In this document: one piece after another, positions 8,563 to 17,317 of the stretch
Layout of the letters: each line of letters opens with the position of its first letter
How positions within the stretch are numbered: position 1 is the stretch's first letter
NCBI RefSeq assembly: GCF_041053055.1
Contig: NZ_CP163443.1
Location: forward strand, 9,841,001-9,905,000
From: Streptomyces sp. R41
Lineage (GTDB): Bacteria; Actinomycetota; Actinomycetes; Streptomycetales; Streptomycetaceae
Direction of reading: 5' to 3'
Length of the DNA: 64,000 bases
Program-made: the position numbers and the translations under genes
The notes under the pieces: generated by a model
Database searches by the model: none
What the model saw: the letters and a program-made list of their open reading frames with translations, nothing else
What the model was told of the DNA's origin: nothing

Positions 8563-8828
8563 TCAACCCTTCCGGCCCGCCACGGCCGCTCAGTTGGGCT
8601 TGCCTCCGCAGCGCAACTGGCCGTGTGAGTGGAGCTCGTCAGCGACTCCTCCGACGTCCTGGTGGTGGAGGCGATGTCCACGGGTCGTCCGGGGCATCCC
8701 TGGATCTCAGCCCGGTGGCGGGTGGCTGCCCGGCCGGCGGCACCACAGGATCCGGGCAGCACCCAGAGCGTCGGTGCCGGTGCTCCCTACCGCACCTGTG
8801 CCACCGGTCGTCGCCGCACGACCGAGGT
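8563..8828. other. Gap before a possible remnant; no gene seen
   Basis: This stretch lies downstream of the PH-like membrane protein. Frames here are short and lack an RBS, and no hairpin stands out. Confidence 0.3.
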
Positions 8829-9130
8829 GTGAAGAAGACCGCCCGCCAGCGAGCCACCACCTCCTGGTCCCAGCTGCACCGCCAGCTGGGCTCCGAGCTG
8901 CCGCACCTGCATCCGGATGATCAGGTGGAAGTCCTCGTTCAGGTCGACGTGACAACCCCGGCGGACGAGCCGCTTCTGTCAGCCCTCATCGCAACGAGCT
9001 GTGCGCGGCCAACGCCGGGTCGGCCGCGCAGCTCCTGCCACCTATCGAGCCACCGCCTTCGCCGACACCACTGTGGTACCGGGGGCTGCTCATCCCTCGG
9101 AATCCGCTTCACGTCGAGTTGAGACGGTGA
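8829..9130 (+). pseudogene. Possible frameshifted small gene
   Basis: From GTG 8829 a protein-like stretch (VKKTARQRATTSWSQLHRQL...DQVEVLVQVDVTT) runs to about 8990. The same frame then becomes Arg/Cys/Ser-rich, while the alternate frame becomes plausible (NELCAANAGSAAQLLPPIEP...LHVELRR) and ends at TGA 9128-9130. One indel near 8990 would join them into a protein of about 100 residues. I do not recognise the family, and it could be chance. Confidence 0.3.
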
Positions 9131-9186
9131 TTACTTGGTTCGTGCTCCAGCGGTGGCCTTCCGCCCGCTCCTGCGGGGCGCTGTGG

Positions 9187-9390
9187 TCACACTGGTCGGA
9201 TGTTCTCCGCCTGCGGTCCCTTCTGGCCCTGGGTGACGTCGAACTCGACTTTCTGCCCCTCCTGCAGCTCGCGGAAGCCCTGGGCGGCAATGTTCGAGTA
9301 GTGGGCGAAGACATCAGGTCCGCCGCCCTCCTGCTCAATGAAGCCGAAACCCTTTTCGCTGTTGAACCACTTCACGGTGCCCTTGGCCAT
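9187..9390 (-). CDS. Cold shock protein CspA family
   Basis: This 67-residue protein, [20 protein letters not shown]..., has both RNA-binding motifs: RNP1 as KGFGFI and RNP2 as VFAHYSNI. It is a single OB fold of normal length, an RNA chaperone that binds single-stranded nucleic acid in the cytoplasm. AGGAG lies 8 nt upstream of ATG 9390. The gene stands alone, with about 480 bp of gene-free DNA upstream where a long 5' leader, common for csp mRNAs, could lie. Confidence 0.96.
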   Translation of the reverse strand: MAKGTVKWFNSEKGFGFIEQEGGGPDVFAHYSNIAAQGFRELQEGQKVEFDVTQGQKGPQAENIRPV

Positions 9391-9871
9391 GGCCTGCTCC
9401 TTCGAGGAAAGCCGGGCTCGCACTCTGCAGGCCCGGGAGGTGATCGCCCTGGTCCGGAGAGGCGCTGAACAGCAAGAACGCCCATGATCGTGATCACGGG
9501 CGAACGGGACTTCGGAACCACGACTGCTGATTACGACGCTACACCGCTCGGCCGACAGCCGCTGGCGACGCGGCCGGACTGCCGCCCTCGCGTCACGAGA
9601 GAGCCGCTTCTGCCGGCCGCAGCGACGACGGGCAGGCCGTCCAGGTGGAAGCGGGTGCTGATCGACGGAATCCGGTGGCGAGTGCAGGCGCGAGCCAACG
9701 CGCGCGGTCGCATCGGGTGGACGGTGAACGTCGGCTCCACGATCTGCCGGACTCACCAGCACGCCGCCTGGGCACGCCGGGACGGCCAGGCCCAGAAGGA
9801 ACGGCTAACAGAGTGGTCCTGGAAGCGAGTGCTGTCGCCCGCCGGTCCCCGGCTTGACGATTCCGGGTGGT
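9391..9871. other. Upstream region of csp gene; no gene seen
   Basis: No convincing coding frame occurs. The segment separates the cold shock gene from the glycosyltransferase, which lies upstream on the same strand. It likely holds the csp promoter and leader. No long stable hairpin was recognised by eye. Confidence 0.35.
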
Positions 9872-11107
9872 TCACACGGACACGGACGGCCTTTCCTGGC
9901 TGACTGCGTCGAGTAGCAGTTTCGCGGCCACCCTCGCCCCGTCGGTGCGGATCGTGCCGGCCACGGCCCTCGCTCGTGCGCTGGTCTGAGGCGTCAGGGC
10001 CGTGGTGAGCGCGGCCGACAGGGAGTCGAAGGTCGGCGTCAGGCCCTCGTGCGCCGCGCCGATGCCCAGCTCGGCCACCCGCCTCGCCCAGTACGGCTGG
10101 TCCGCGATCCGGGGGACCACCACCTGGGGCGCGCCGGCGACGGCCGCCGTAGTCGTCGTACCCGCGCCGCCGTGGTGCACGACGGCGGCCACGCGGCGGA
10201 ACAGTGCCTGCTGGTTGACCTCGCCCACGACGAAGCAGTCGGCGGAGTCGTCGATCGGGGCCAGGTCCGCCCAGCCGCGGGCGAGGAGTACGCGGCGGCC
10301 CTGCGCGCGGCTCGCTTCCGTGGCCACCCGGGCGATGTCCGCTGGGGCGTGCGCGGCCATGCTGCCGAAGCCCACGTACACCGGCGATTCGCCGGCGTCC
10401 AGGAACGCCTCCAGCTCCTCCGGGAGCGGCCGGTCGTCGGGCAGGATCCACGCCCCGGTCTGCACGAGGTCGAGGTCCGTCATGCCCTGCGACGGACACA
10501 GCGTCGGGTCCGCGGCCAGCCATGGCCGGCCGGTGAGGACGTGGTCGCGGACGTTGTCCACCGGCGGCAGGCCGATCGCCGCCCGATGGCTGTTGAGCGC
10601 CTCGCCGTACAACGCGTTCACCCGCTGGGCGTCCTGCTCCCACAGCACCCGGTTGTCGGTCTCACCCTGCGGGGACGGCGTGCCCGGCCGCCTCCCCGGA
10701 GGGAAGTGCCGCGACGGCAGGCCCAGGATGTGGAAGCACGCGAGCACGTAATGGATGCCCAGTTTCTCGGCCACGTCCCGTGCGCCGGCCGGCATCAGGC
10801 CGGTCGCCAGCAGCGCGTCACATCCCTCGGCCGCCGCGGTGAGCGTCTCGAACCGTGCCGCGACCAGCTCGGGAGCGAGCCGGAACGCGTCCTTGGCCGT
10901 CGGTGGCTTCGTGCCGGCGACCACCGAGCGCACCGACGGGCCGAGCGGCACCAGCGGCACACCGACACGCGCCAGCAGCGCCGCGAACTCCTCGTCCGGC
11001 GGCGCGCACACCCGAGCCTCCACACCGAGTTCCCGCAACCCCACCGCCAGTCCCGCCAGCGGTTCGACATCTCCGCGCGATCCCCACGTCGTCAGCAACA
11101 CACGCAC
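9872..11107 (-). CDS. GT1 glycosyltransferase (vancomycin aglycone glycosyltransferase-like)
   Basis: The 411-residue GT-B protein opens MRVLLTTWGSRGDVEPLAGL, the acceptor-domain signature of GtfA/B/D-type enzymes. Its C-terminal domain has the donor motif HHGGAGTTTTA (about 313-323) and an SPVYVGFGSM strand. Such enzymes transfer a nucleotide-activated sugar to a polyketide, glycopeptide or other aglycone. No biosynthetic genes surround it, so it may act in self-protection, xenobiotic glycosylation or on a product made elsewhere. Start GTG/ATG choice is clear from the strand-start motif. Confidence 0.88.
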   Translation of the reverse strand: MRVLLTTWGSRGDVEPLAGLAVGLRELGVEARVCAPPDEEFAALLARVGVPLVPLGPSVRSVVAGTKPPTAKDAFRLAPELVAARFETLTAAAEGCDALLATGLMPAGARDVAEKLGIHYVLACFHILGLPSRHFPPGRRPGTPSPQGETDNRVLWEQDAQRVNALYGEALNSHRAAIGLPPVDNVRDHVLTGRPWLAADPTLCPSQGMTDLDLVQTGAWILPDDRPLPEELEAFLDAGESPVYVGFGSMAAHAPADIARVATEASRAQGRRVLLARGWADLAPIDDSADCFVVGEVNQQALFRRVAAVVHHGGAGTTTTAAVAGAPQVVVPRIADQPYWARRVAELGIGAAHEGLTPTFDSLSAALTTALTPQTSARARAVAGTIRTDGARVAAKLLLDAVSQERPSVSV

Positions 11108-11341
11108 TTCGCGACTCCCGTTTCTGCAGGTCCTGGCTTTCGGCCGCCGATTCTGCGATACAACCCGGGTCTTGCCGCAAGCCCCCCGGTGCGCTATAAG
11201 TTGAGAGTGGCAAGGAGTGGGACCTCCTTGCCTTTGCCTTTTGGTCGTCCGCTGTGGACGGCCAGCCTCCTCGCGAAGCGGCGACCCGCCGCGTACGGCG
11301 GTACATCGAGCAGGAGGACCTCCCCTCGGCCGTGCGCCGTC

Positions 11342-11812
11342 TCAGAACTTCCGACGCGGTGACGCGAGCCGCTTCCAGCAGATGAGGGCGCATCCGAGGC
11401 TGAGCAGAGCTTCGTGCATGTCGTCGTGGATCTCCCAGGGGCTCCGCAGACGGCGGAAGTGATGGAAGAGCGCGAAGGCACGCTCGACAACCCATCGCTG
11501 CGTGCCCAGACCAGAGCCGCGTTCGGTGTTGCGGCGTGGAATCAGCGGCCGGATGCCGTGTTCGCGCACCAGCCGTCGGTACTTGTCGTGGTCGTATCCG
11601 CGGTCCGCGAGGACCACGTCCAGGCGTCGGCGGGGCCGGCCGCGCTTGCCCCGCACCGGCGGCACGGCTTCCAAGAGCGGGACGAGCTGGGTGACTTCGT
11701 TGCGGTTGCCACCGGTGAGCGTGACAGCGAGCGGGATTCGGGTCCCGTCCGTGATCAGGCGGTGCTTGCCGCCCGTCCTGCCCCGGTCAACAGGACTACG
11801 TCCCGTCTTGGG
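11342..11812 (-). CDS. IS5-type transposase, C-terminal frame (orfB)
   Basis: The frame reads PKTGRSPVDRGRTGGKHRLI... from about 11812 and overlaps orfA by a few codons, offset by one base. It supplies the second catalytic Asp (VVLADRGYDHDKYR) and the Glu (QRWVVERAFALFHHFR). It has no RBS of its own and is probably made only by frameshifting from orfA. A shorter frame could start at ATG 11674. Confidence 0.85.
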   Translation of the reverse strand, partial: PKTGRSPVDRGRTGGKHRLITDGTRIPLAVTLTGGNRNEVTQLVPLLEAVPPVRGKRGRPRRRLDVVLADRGYDHDKYRRLVREHGIRPLIPRRNTERGSGLGTQRWVVERAFALFHHFRRLRSPWEIHDDMHEALLSLGCALICWKRLASPRRKF

Positions 11813-12164
11813 CCGCCTTGAAGGGCCTGACGTGCGAGGAGTCCACGGCCGCGCCGCAGAAGTCGAGCGCGTCGGCGGCCCGCAGCTTCGCGAGCAGGAC
11901 CTCGTGCAGCCGCTGCCACACGTCGGCCTCGTGCCACTCGGCCAAGCGTCGCCAGCAGGTCATCTCCGAGCCGAAGCCCAGCTCCTGGGGCAGATGTTCC
12001 CAGGAGATTCCGGTGTGCAGCACGAACAGGATGCCGTGCAGGACCAGGCGGTCATCCAGGCGCTTGCGGCCCGGGTAGCGCGAGCGGCGCTCGACCTTGG
12101 GCAACAGTGGCTCGATCACCGCCCACAGCTCGTCGCTGACCTCCCATGGCTTCGGCCGTGCCAT
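11796..12164 (-). CDS. IS5-type transposase, N-terminal frame (orfA)
   Basis: 122 residues, MARPKPWEVSDELWAVIEPL..., contain the DUF4096-type helix-turn-helix region (LDDRLVLHGILFVLHTGISW) and the first catalytic Asp in AAVDSSHVRP. The frame ends at TAG 11796-11798 where the second frame takes over, a layout common in this IS group, where slippage makes the full transposase. Confidence 0.88.
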   Translation of the reverse strand: MARPKPWEVSDELWAVIEPLLPKVERRSRYPGRKRLDDRLVLHGILFVLHTGISWEHLPQELGFGSEMTCWRRLAEWHEADVWQRLHEVLLAKLRAADALDFCGAAVDSSHVRPFKAAQDGT

Positions 12165-12307
12165 CCAAGACCCCTACACCTTCATCAACCTGACACCGAG
12201 TCGGCTCCAACCACACTGTTGATCATTCTGTTAGAGGTTCTTGGCCCAGGGATCCCGCGAGCCGCGATGAGTCCTGGCGGCGTCCGGCGGTCGTACTGTC
12301 GAACCCG

Positions 12308-12763
12308 TTACCGAGGTGGGCTTCTGGTGCGCCCGAGGGGAATGGCCCGGTACTCGTCGATCAGACCCAACGCGGCCGCCTCGGCGGCGAGCGTCGCGCC
12401 GCCGATCGCGATGTCGCCCTCCCGCGGCTCGGCTTGCAACCGCTCGATCTCCTCCGCCAGGCCGCCGGAGGCCAGGCGGGCATTGCCCTGCACCGCCGAC
12501 AGCGTGGTGGAGAACACCACCTTGGGGAGCGGCTTCCAGAGCGCGGCCCACTCGAGCCTTGAGTCGTCGAGCGAGGGATCCTGGTCGGCGGTCTCCCCGT
12601 ACAGCATCGTCTCGTACAGCCGTCGTCCCAACAGGTGGACGCCGACCTGTCGAATCTCGTCGATCCAGAAGCGAAAGACCTCCTCGTCGGGCCCCGTCCA
12701 GTCGAAGTCGCCGTCCGGCCCGACGATGTAGCCGTCAAGTGACACGCCCATCGAATAGGTCAC
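12308..12763 (-). pseudogene. Truncated dihydrofolate-reductase/RibD-like protein
   Basis: The frame reads SVTYSMGVSLDGYIVGPDGD...FDW and carries the family's HLLGRRLYETMLYGETAD and GDIAIGGATLAAEAA segments. After LIDEYR the usual strands (pattern PVLVGGG..FF) are replaced by AIPLGRTRSPPR and a stop, so about 35-40 C-terminal residues are missing. Starts possible are GTG 12763 or ATG 12751; a CTG at 12775, 7 nt after GAGGAG, sits where relatives have ATG and may be a mutated start. The IS element lies directly downstream. Probably non-functional. Confidence 0.7.
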
Positions 12764-12817
12764 GCTTGGGCGCAGATCTCTCCTCGATGGCGTGGGCGGT
12801 TTCGGTGTCGCGGCTCC

Positions 12818-12857
12818 CGTTTTTACTGACGGTGACTCGTTTTTACTGACGGTGACT
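12818..12857. repeat. 20-bp perfect tandem repeat (2 copies)
   Basis: CGTTTTTACTGACGGTGACT occurs at 12818-12837 and again, directly abutting, at 12838-12857. It lies between the divergent RibD-like remnant and the PP2C phosphatase gene. Two tandem sites 20 bp apart (about two helical turns) could bind a dimeric or cooperative regulator; a slippage duplication is the alternative. Confidence 0.65.
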
Positions 12858-12897
12858 CTGTTTGTTGTCGGAGTTGTGAGTAATACGGGCATATAGC

Positions 12898-15057
12898 ATG
12901 GCTTGCACATTTCTCGTCAATATTTCTCAGGCAGATCGAAACAGGGCGCGGGAGCAGGTGTCTGTGGGGCGGTGTCCTCCTCGCGGCCGGTCAGGGCTTG
13001 GCATGGTCGTAGAGCGGTCGGATTCGGGCAGTGGCCCGCCGGTGGAGGGGCCCCCGGCAGTCGGTCACCCTGGTGTGTTCCGGGAGCTGCTTCCTATGGC
13101 GGTTTGGGCGATCGACCACGACGGGCGTATGTGGATGTGGGCGTTGGCGGCGCAGGAGCTGCTGGGCTGGCGGCCGGAGCAGATCATCGGCCATGACGGG
13201 CTTCCCCTGCTGGTTCCGGAATGCAACTGGGAGCTGGCCAGGGAATTGAGTGCCCGGTCCCGGGCCGGCGAGACCGTGGTGGGGGCCTATCCGGTGCGGC
13301 ACCGGGATGGGCACACCGTCGAGATGGAAATGTGGATATCCCCGATCAGCGACCCGGCAGGGCGGCCCGGCACGCAGGTCATCGCTGCCGAGACCTCTGC
13401 CGTGCGGCGCATGCGGGACTCGCTGGCGGCCCTGGAAGGGCTGTTCGGGCAGTCGCCGATCGGCCTGGCGCTGTTCGACCGCGAGCTGCGCTATGTGCGG
13501 GTCAACGGTGCTCTAGCTGAAATGAACGGCCTGCCCGCAGCCGCGCACGTGGGCAAGCGGATCCGTGACGTGGTTCCTGGTATCGACCATGGGGCAGCGG
13601 AAGCTTCGATGCGGAACGTGCTCCGTATCGGGCGCGCTGTGCTGGATCGCCGCACCGGCCGCACTGCCGCTGCCCCCGACCAGGACCGCATCTGGTCGTC
13701 TTCCTACGCCCCGTTGACCGACAGTAATGGCGAACGGCTCGGTGTGATCGCCTCGGTCATCGACATCACGGAGGGGGAGGCCGATCACCTGCGGGCCGAG
13801 CGGGCGCGCCAGCGGTTCGCCTTGCTGGCCGAAGCCGGAGAGCGCATCGGCACCACCTTGGACCTGCGGCAGGCGGCCCGTGGACTGGCCCAGATGCTCG
13901 TGCCCCAGCTCGCCGACACCGCCGAGGTGCTGCTGCTGAAGGGAGTGCTCGCACCCGACGACGTGGGCGCATCCGCCCACGGCCTGTTGCACCGGGTGGC
14001 CACGGCGGGACCCGGCCCCGTCACGCCGGCTGGGCAGCCGGCCGGCGAGGTGACGCACCCCATCCCACCCGGATCGGTGTATGCGACCGTCCTCGCCCAC
14101 GGACGCCCCCGCACCGTGCCACTGCCGCTGCCTGTGCTGGGCGCCGTGCCCTCGATCCCGGTGGCGGGCCTGTTTGCCTACAGTGCCCCGGGCACCGCGC
14201 GTGTCGTCCCGCTGAACGCGCGGGGCAAGGTCCTCGGTTTGGTGATCGTCACCTGTACCCACGGCGAAGCGTTCGACGAACAGGACATGGTACTCATCGA
14301 CGAGCTGGTCGCCCGGGCAGCTCTGAACATCGAAAACGCCCGCCTCTACGCCAGTCGGCACCAAGCGGCCCTCACCCTGCAGCGCAGCCTCATCAAGCCG
14401 CTCCCTACCGTGCCCGGACTCGAACTGGCCAGCGGCTACCTCCCAGCCAGCAGCGAGAACGAAGTGGGCGGCGACTGGCTCGACGTCCTGACACTCACCG
14501 ACGGCAGGACCGGCCTGATCATCGGGGACGTCATGGGACACGGCATCCGGGCCGCGGCGGTCATGGGCCAGCTGCGCACCGTGGCCCGCACCCTGGCCTC
14601 CCAGAACGTCCCGCCGGGCCGCTTGATGCACCACCTGGATGCCGCAGTGGCCGATCTCGGCGACAGCGAACTCGCCACCTGCGCCTACGCCGTCTACGAC
14701 CCGGCCACCTGCGGGTGTCTGATCACCCGCGCCGGCCACCCTCCGCCCGTCCTCGTCGACCCCCACGGCATGGTCCGGTTCCTCAACGGAACCTGCGGCC
14801 CACCCCTGGGTGCCCCACGCAATGTGCCCTTCGAGACCGAACACGTCCCTCTCCCGCCCGGCAGCCTCCTCGTCCTCTACACCGACGGACTCATCGAAAG
14901 CCACGACTACGACCTGGACCACGGCCTGGACCAGCTGGCCCACGCCCTGCACCGGCCATGCCAGACACTGCACGAAGTCCGGGACCACCTCATCACCGAC
15001 CTGCTGCCCACACCATCGCATGACGACGTCGCCGTCCTTCTGGCCCGGCCTCGATGA
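12898..15057 (+). CDS. PAS-PAS-GAF-PP2C (SpoIIE-type) serine phosphatase
   Basis: Up to 719 residues. Two PAS domains (about 60-150: MAVWAIDHDGRMWMWALAAQ; about 165-295: LFDRELRYVRVNGALAEMNG) are followed by a GAF domain (about 315-485) and a C-terminal PP2C/SpoIIE phosphatase (about 495-719) with metal motifs NEVGGDWLDV, IGDVMGHGIRAA, LVLYTDGLIES and HDDVAVLLARP. Proteins of this build dephosphorylate anti-anti-sigma factors in response to redox, light or ligand signals. The start is uncertain: GTG 12964 follows GGGAG at good spacing, whereas ATG 12898 has no RBS. It stands alone, so its partner STAS protein is elsewhere. Confidence 0.92.
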   Translation: MACTFLVNISQADRNRAREQVSVGRCPPRGRSGLGMVVERSDSGSGPPVEGPPAVGHPGVFRELLPMAVWAIDHDGRMWMWALAAQELLGWRPEQIIGHDGLPLLVPECNWELARELSARSRAGETVVGAYPVRHRDGHTVEMEMWISPISDPAGRPGTQVIAAETSAVRRMRDSLAALEGLFGQSPIGLALFDRELRYVRVNGALAEMNGLPAAAHVGKRIRDVVPGIDHGAAEASMRNVLRIGRAVLDRRTGRTAAAPDQDRIWSSSYAPLTDSNGERLGVIASVIDITEGEADHLRAERARQRFALLAEAGERIGTTLDLRQAARGLAQMLVPQLADTAEVLLLKGVLAPDDVGASAHGLLHRVATAGPGPVTPAGQPAGEVTHPIPPGSVYATVLAHGRPRTVPLPLPVLGAVPSIPVAGLFAYSAPGTARVVPLNARGKVLGLVIVTCTHGEAFDEQDMVLIDELVARAALNIENARLYASRHQAALTLQRSLIKPLPTVPGLELASGYLPASSENEVGGDWLDVLTLTDGRTGLIIGDVMGHGIRAAAVMGQLRTVARTLASQNVPPGRLMHHLDAAVADLGDSELATCAYAVYDPATCGCLITRAGHPPPVLVDPHGMVRFLNGTCGPPLGAPRNVPFETEHVPLPPGSLLVLYTDGLIESHDYDLDHGLDQLAHALHRPCQTLHEVRDHLITDLLPTPSHDDVAVLLARPR

Positions 15058-15410
15058 CGAACCAGCCGACCAGTCGTCGCGAACAAGCGAACAGGCAGCG
15101 GACCGCTGACCTGGCCCGACATCACCGCTCACACTCAACGCCGCTTCCCTGCCCCGCTTGCCGCCGACCAGAGCAAGCCCTGGGAGAAGGCCACACGCCC
15201 CGGTGTGGCCCTCACCCCGATCCGCGTCCGGCGCGGGTCCCCACACATCCGCCCTCACCTGCCCGGCCCGCGTGCCCAAACCCAGCCGCCCCGGCCCCGG
15301 CCGCCCTCCCGGTTCCAAGAACCGACATCCCGCCACGCGTCACGATGTGGGCAAAACCGTCAGTGCCTGTTTCTGATGGCTCGGTCAAGTTCCCCTCAGC
15401 ATCTGTCTGT
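15058..15410. other. Intergenic stretch, no gene seen
   Basis: Proline/arginine-rich frames here look like shadows and lack start signals. It separates the phosphatase gene from the convergent 55-codon gene at 15411. Confidence 0.35.
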
Positions 15411-15578
15411 TCAGAAGGACCGGTAGATTCCCTCCGGGTCAGCGCGGGCCCATGCCGCGTACTCCTCGAAGCCCAGGTTGCCGATACTCAGGTTCGCGTG
15501 AACGTCGTGGACTGAGGCGGGGATGGTGCGGAACTCGCGGCCGTACTCGGTCAGCTGCTCGTGGTCCTCATCGTCCAC
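15411..15578 (-). CDS. Small acidic hypothetical protein (55 aa)
   Basis: GTG 15578 is preceded by AGGAG at about 4 nt, and the frame ends at TGA 15411-15413. It encodes VDDEDHEQLTEYGREFRTIP then ASVHDVHANLSIGNLGFEEY and AAWARADPEGIYRSF. Composition is balanced and acidic, with few arginines, unlike shadow frames. No domain is recognised. It may be intact or the tail of a longer lost gene, since an in-frame TAG lies just upstream of the RBS. Confidence 0.5.
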   Translation of the reverse strand: MDDEDHEQLTEYGREFRTIPASVHDVHANLSIGNLGFEEYAAWARADPEGIYRSF

Positions 15579-15994
15579 GCGCTCCTATCGCGTCAGCGTG
15601 GTGACCGCGGAGACGAAGCTGCACACTGTGGTCTGCTCCGGCAAGGTCAACCCTCGACGCTGCGCAGCAGGCCATCGTCACCGAATGGACCACGGCACTC
15701 AGCAGTCCTGGTCTCGGCTGAACTGCCGACACTGCGCGGTGATGTGGGCGCAGCGGTCAACCGATAGGGGCGGCGCTGTGGCTGTGTGCGGGAGTTGCGA
15801 CGTCGTTGCGACGCGAGATGGGGAGCCGCACTCGCGCGAATGTCCGCTGTGCGCGACTTCGGGAGTCACCTGCCTCGCCAGCCAATCGGCTTACGAAACG
15901 TGACGACGGCCTGATCGTTGTGGGGGGCGGGGCACGAACCGGCCATACCCTCAAGGAATATGGTCAGGGCCTCGTGCTGGAAGGTGATCAATCG
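15579..15994. other. Intergenic stretch before the PIG-L gene
   Basis: A plus-strand frame (15523-15903) has several CxxC pairs (LNCRHCAVM, VCGSCDVV, CPLCATSGVTC) that suggest a zinc ribbon, but it overlaps the reverse small gene and has no RBS. I do not call it. AAGGTGA lies 8 nt before the PIG-L start. Confidence 0.35.
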
Positions 15995-16753
15995 ATGCCG
16001 GTGCCGAGCTTGCTCGCGGTGTTCGCCCACCCCGACGACGAGTCCCTGTTCTCGGGCGGCGTGCTCGCCCGGCACGCGGCCGCAGGCGCTCGAACCGCAG
16101 TTGTCACAGCAACCTGGACCGCGGACACGCAACGCGGCGCGGAACTCGCCGAAGCACTTCGGATCCTAGGCACTGACGAGCCACGCATGCTCGGCTATGC
16201 AGACGCTCGCGTACCGCAGTCGGCTCCGGGTGTGTCGCGTTTCTGCGATGCGCCCCTCGACGAGACGGTGGGGCGGTTGGTCGCTCACCTGCGCCAGTTC
16301 CGCCCGGAGATCGTGGTCACCCATGACGCCTACGGCGGCCTGACCGGCCATCCAGACCATGTGCACACCAACCGGGTGACCACGCTCGCAGTCCAGGCCT
16401 CCGGGCTTGAGGGGCTCTATCCGGATGCCGGTGAACCTTGGCAACCGAGCGCCCTCTACCTGGCCACGCACCCGCACTCGGCTATCGGTGCGCTGAGCGA
16501 CCTGGTCCGTGGGGGCAAGGCCATGAACACCGTTGCCGACGAGCGGATCACCGCAACCGTCGATGTCAGCCCCTGGCTGGAGCAGAAGTGGGCCGCCGTG
16601 CTGGCTCATCGCACCGAGGTGGATCGGGGGGCCGCGCCGGGCTTGCTTGCCGGATTCCCGACGGCCGTCCGGGAGCGGATTCTCTCCACCGAGTGGTTCA
16701 TCCGCTACGAAACCGTCTCCACTGTGTCGTCCCAAACGAACCTGACCGTGTGA
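15995..16753 (+). CDS. PIG-L/LmbE family deacetylase
   Basis: 252 residues from ATG 15995 (MPVPSLLAVFAHPDDESLFS), preceded by AAGGTGA. The zinc site is seen as AHPDDE (about 11-16) and the downstream GHPDHVHTNR. Family members remove N-acetyl groups from glucosamine conjugates (MshB and Mca in mycothiol metabolism) or from antibiotic intermediates. The neighbours give no pathway, so the substrate is open. Length fits the MshB-like subgroup. Confidence 0.9.
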   Translation: MPVPSLLAVFAHPDDESLFSGGVLARHAAAGARTAVVTATWTADTQRGAELAEALRILGTDEPRMLGYADARVPQSAPGVSRFCDAPLDETVGRLVAHLRQFRPEIVVTHDAYGGLTGHPDHVHTNRVTTLAVQASGLEGLYPDAGEPWQPSALYLATHPHSAIGALSDLVRGGKAMNTVADERITATVDVSPWLEQKWAAVLAHRTEVDRGAAPGLLAGFPTAVRERILSTEWFIRYETVSTVSSQTNLTV

Positions 16754-17092
16754 GCATGAGGTGCCGCAGCGACTCCCAAACCGATCGACTTTGATCACGC
16801 GGCACAGCCGCGACGTGACTCCCGAAGCCGTCGACAATCGACTCCCGTTCCCGCGTGCACAGCCAGCGTCGGCTACCACAGGGTTCCGTAGGTCCGGCAG
16901 GGGGGACGGCGGCCAGCAACGCCTGGGAGCGGGTGTCGATTCCTGCCGCCGCGGGAGCTCGCTCGCCTCGTCACGGACCAAGGACGCGAGGATGAGGCGG
17001 AACACTGGTGTCGTCGCGCCACGGAGATTCAATACAGTCCGCTCGCGCCTTCCCGCTCTACCTCCAGTGCCTCGTTCCCCGGCGAGCAAGTC
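16754..17092. other. Intergenic stretch, no gene seen
   Basis: Short frames only, rich in Arg and Ser, with no RBS or motif. It separates the PIG-L gene from the remnant at 17093. Confidence 0.3.
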
Positions 17093-17269
17093 GTACTGAC
17101 GGCCCTGGTCACCACGGCCGTGTTGCCCTTCGTCCAGACGCTGGTGTCAAAATCCGCCGAGGACGCATACGCACAGGCCCGTGAACTGATCCGCCGCCTG
17201 CCCCTATGGCACCCGGGAAACCGCGGCGGCACCCGTGGTATCCCAGGTGCCCCTTCCATGCCGGCGTAG
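17093..17269 (+). pseudogene. Fragment of a small hydrophobic/helical protein
   Basis: The frame VLTALVTTAVLPFVQTLVSK then SAEDAYAQARELIRRLPLWH ends at TAG 17267-17269. The first 20 residues form a hydrophobic helix and the next an amphipathic one, a pattern seen in short Streptomyces membrane-associated proteins. There is no ATG or GTG start next to it. Likely a remnant. Confidence 0.35.
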
Positions 17270-17317
17270 GCGCGGTTCGTCATCCTCGAGCCGAAGCCCA
17301 CCGGCTGAGCCCTTCCA

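Larger units (their letters stand above)
11338..12240 (-). mobile_element. IS5-type insertion sequence, two overlapping frames
   Basis: Two minus-strand frames make one DDE transposase. The termini are not resolved; a weak inverted match around 11340 (CTCAGAA) and 12225-12236 (TTCTGTTAGAG) suggests the ends. No target duplication is certain. The catalytic residues are all present across the two frames, so the element may still be active if translational frameshifting joins them. It lies next to the truncated RibD-like gene, whose loss of C-terminus may be linked to this or an earlier insertion. Confidence 0.75.

Noticed and set aside
9872..11107. Glycopeptide or macrolide biosynthetic cluster around the glycosyltransferase
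   Set aside because: No NRPS, PKS, sugar-nucleotide or tailoring genes are nearby.
13513..15336. A 607-codon open frame on the minus strand
   Set aside because: It is antisense to the PP2C phosphatase, whose domains are clear, and it has only Gly/Val/Arg-rich sequence.
15523..15903. Zinc-ribbon-like frame with four Cys pairs
   Set aside because: No RBS, it overlaps the opposite-strand small gene with a good RBS, and half of it is Arg/Ser-rich.
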